This document shows positions 4,905 through 5,121 of a stretch of 5,121 nucleotides of DNA, piece by piece. How positions within the stretch are numbered: position 1 is the first letter of the stretch; each line of letters starts with the position of its first letter. Source of the stretch: Prevotella sp. (lineage in GTDB: Bacteria; Bacteroidota; Bacteroidia; Bacteroidales; Dysgonomonadaceae). A program made the position numbers and the translations under genes. The notes under the pieces are model-generated. The model did no database searches. It worked only from the letters and a program-made list of their open reading frames with translations, and was not told the DNA's origin. The stretch is from assembly GCA_031260865.1 (NCBI GenBank), contig JAISKQ010000316.1:1-5121 (forward strand). The letters are read 5' to 3'.

Positions 4905-5121
4905 CAAGAAAGAGATGACGGTTATTAGCCGTTTGCTTGTATTAATTTATGTTATAAAAAGTTAAGGTGTTTTTATTGAGATTCAAACCGTTCAATTTCA
5001 TTATGATTAAAGCCTTATGTTTATTTAATGAATTGTATATTAATTAGTTATATTGCTATCCTGATATTGTTATAACCAACAGAATATAAACGTTTTTTTT
5101 AGTTTTTTATATATACATAAA

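Larger units (their letters stand above)
4212..5121. other. Long gene-free intergenic region rich in short repeats
   Basis: No ORF here resembles a protein on either strand; stops are frequent and the only candidates are short shadows. It holds four copies of a 25-bp element, CAAGTTTACT-type repeats in both orientations, a CTTGTAA-rich stretch and promoter-like boxes on both strands. The stretch 4421-4638 contains no repeat copy and nothing recognisable beyond the minus-strand -7 box at 4512-4519. The stretch 4722-4790 is somewhat richer in G and C and unassigned. From about 4920 to the edge the sequence is very AT-rich, ending with T-runs at 5093-5112. Confidence 0.8.

Noticed and set aside
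4917..4931. ACGG...CCGT palindrome as a terminator or operator
   Set aside because: ACGGTTATTAGCCGT is nearly self-complementary but leaves a tiny loop and lacks a proper T-tract; too weak to call.
5080..5112. Intrinsic terminator at the T-runs near the right edge
   Set aside because: No stable GC-containing stem precedes the T-runs; possible pairings are short, bulged and purely AT.

Overview
The window looks like chromosomal DNA from a gut-type member of the Bacteroidales (Bacteroides or Parabacteroides-like). The evidence is AT-rich intergenic DNA, start codons mostly without Shine-Dalgarno sequences, and several promoter candidates with the Bacteroidetes -7 consensus TAnnTTTG. The protein families found are also common in that group. 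I cannot name a species from sequence alone.

Left part (1-1863): the 5' portion of a multi-pass membrane glycosyltransferase-like gene (GT-C/PMT type) leaves the window on the minus strand. It diverges from a complete RsmF-type 16S rRNA m5C methyltransferase gene on the plus strand. The 133-bp divergent spacer carries a -7 box for each gene, and the methyltransferase message appears nearly leaderless.

Middle (1900-2486): a compact type II toxin-antitoxin operon, with the antitoxin first and a RelE/ParE-type toxin overlapping it by 7 bp. It has its own TATCTTTG promoter box. Its toxin gene overlaps, tail to tail by 8 bp, the last gene of a minus-strand pair.

Right-middle (2479-4211, minus strand): two family 2 (GT-A) glycosyltransferases joined by an ATGA stop/start overlap, so almost certainly one transcript and translationally coupled. 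With the membrane GT-C gene nearby, this suggests a surface glycan, capsule or O-antigen type locus, but sugar specificity cannot be read from the sequence.

Right end (4212-5121): about 910 bp with no credible gene but clear repeat structure. Four copies of a ~25-bp element with core GTGACAAAAGTAAC are arranged as two diverged direct copies of a larger block. There are also shorter CAAGTTTACT / AGTAAACTTG repeats in both orientations, a CTTGTAA-rich degenerate repeat, and a 17-bp inverted match that begins 3 bp from the glycosyltransferase start codon. Every copy of the 25-bp element carries, on the minus strand, a perfect TAnnTTTG match pointing toward the glycosyltransferase operon. A further minus-strand -7 box (4512-4519) and a plus-strand -7 box (4897-4904, probably for a gene beyond the right edge) lie in the same region. 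I did not find a clearly new biological system; the repeat-rich leader region is the part most worth following up.
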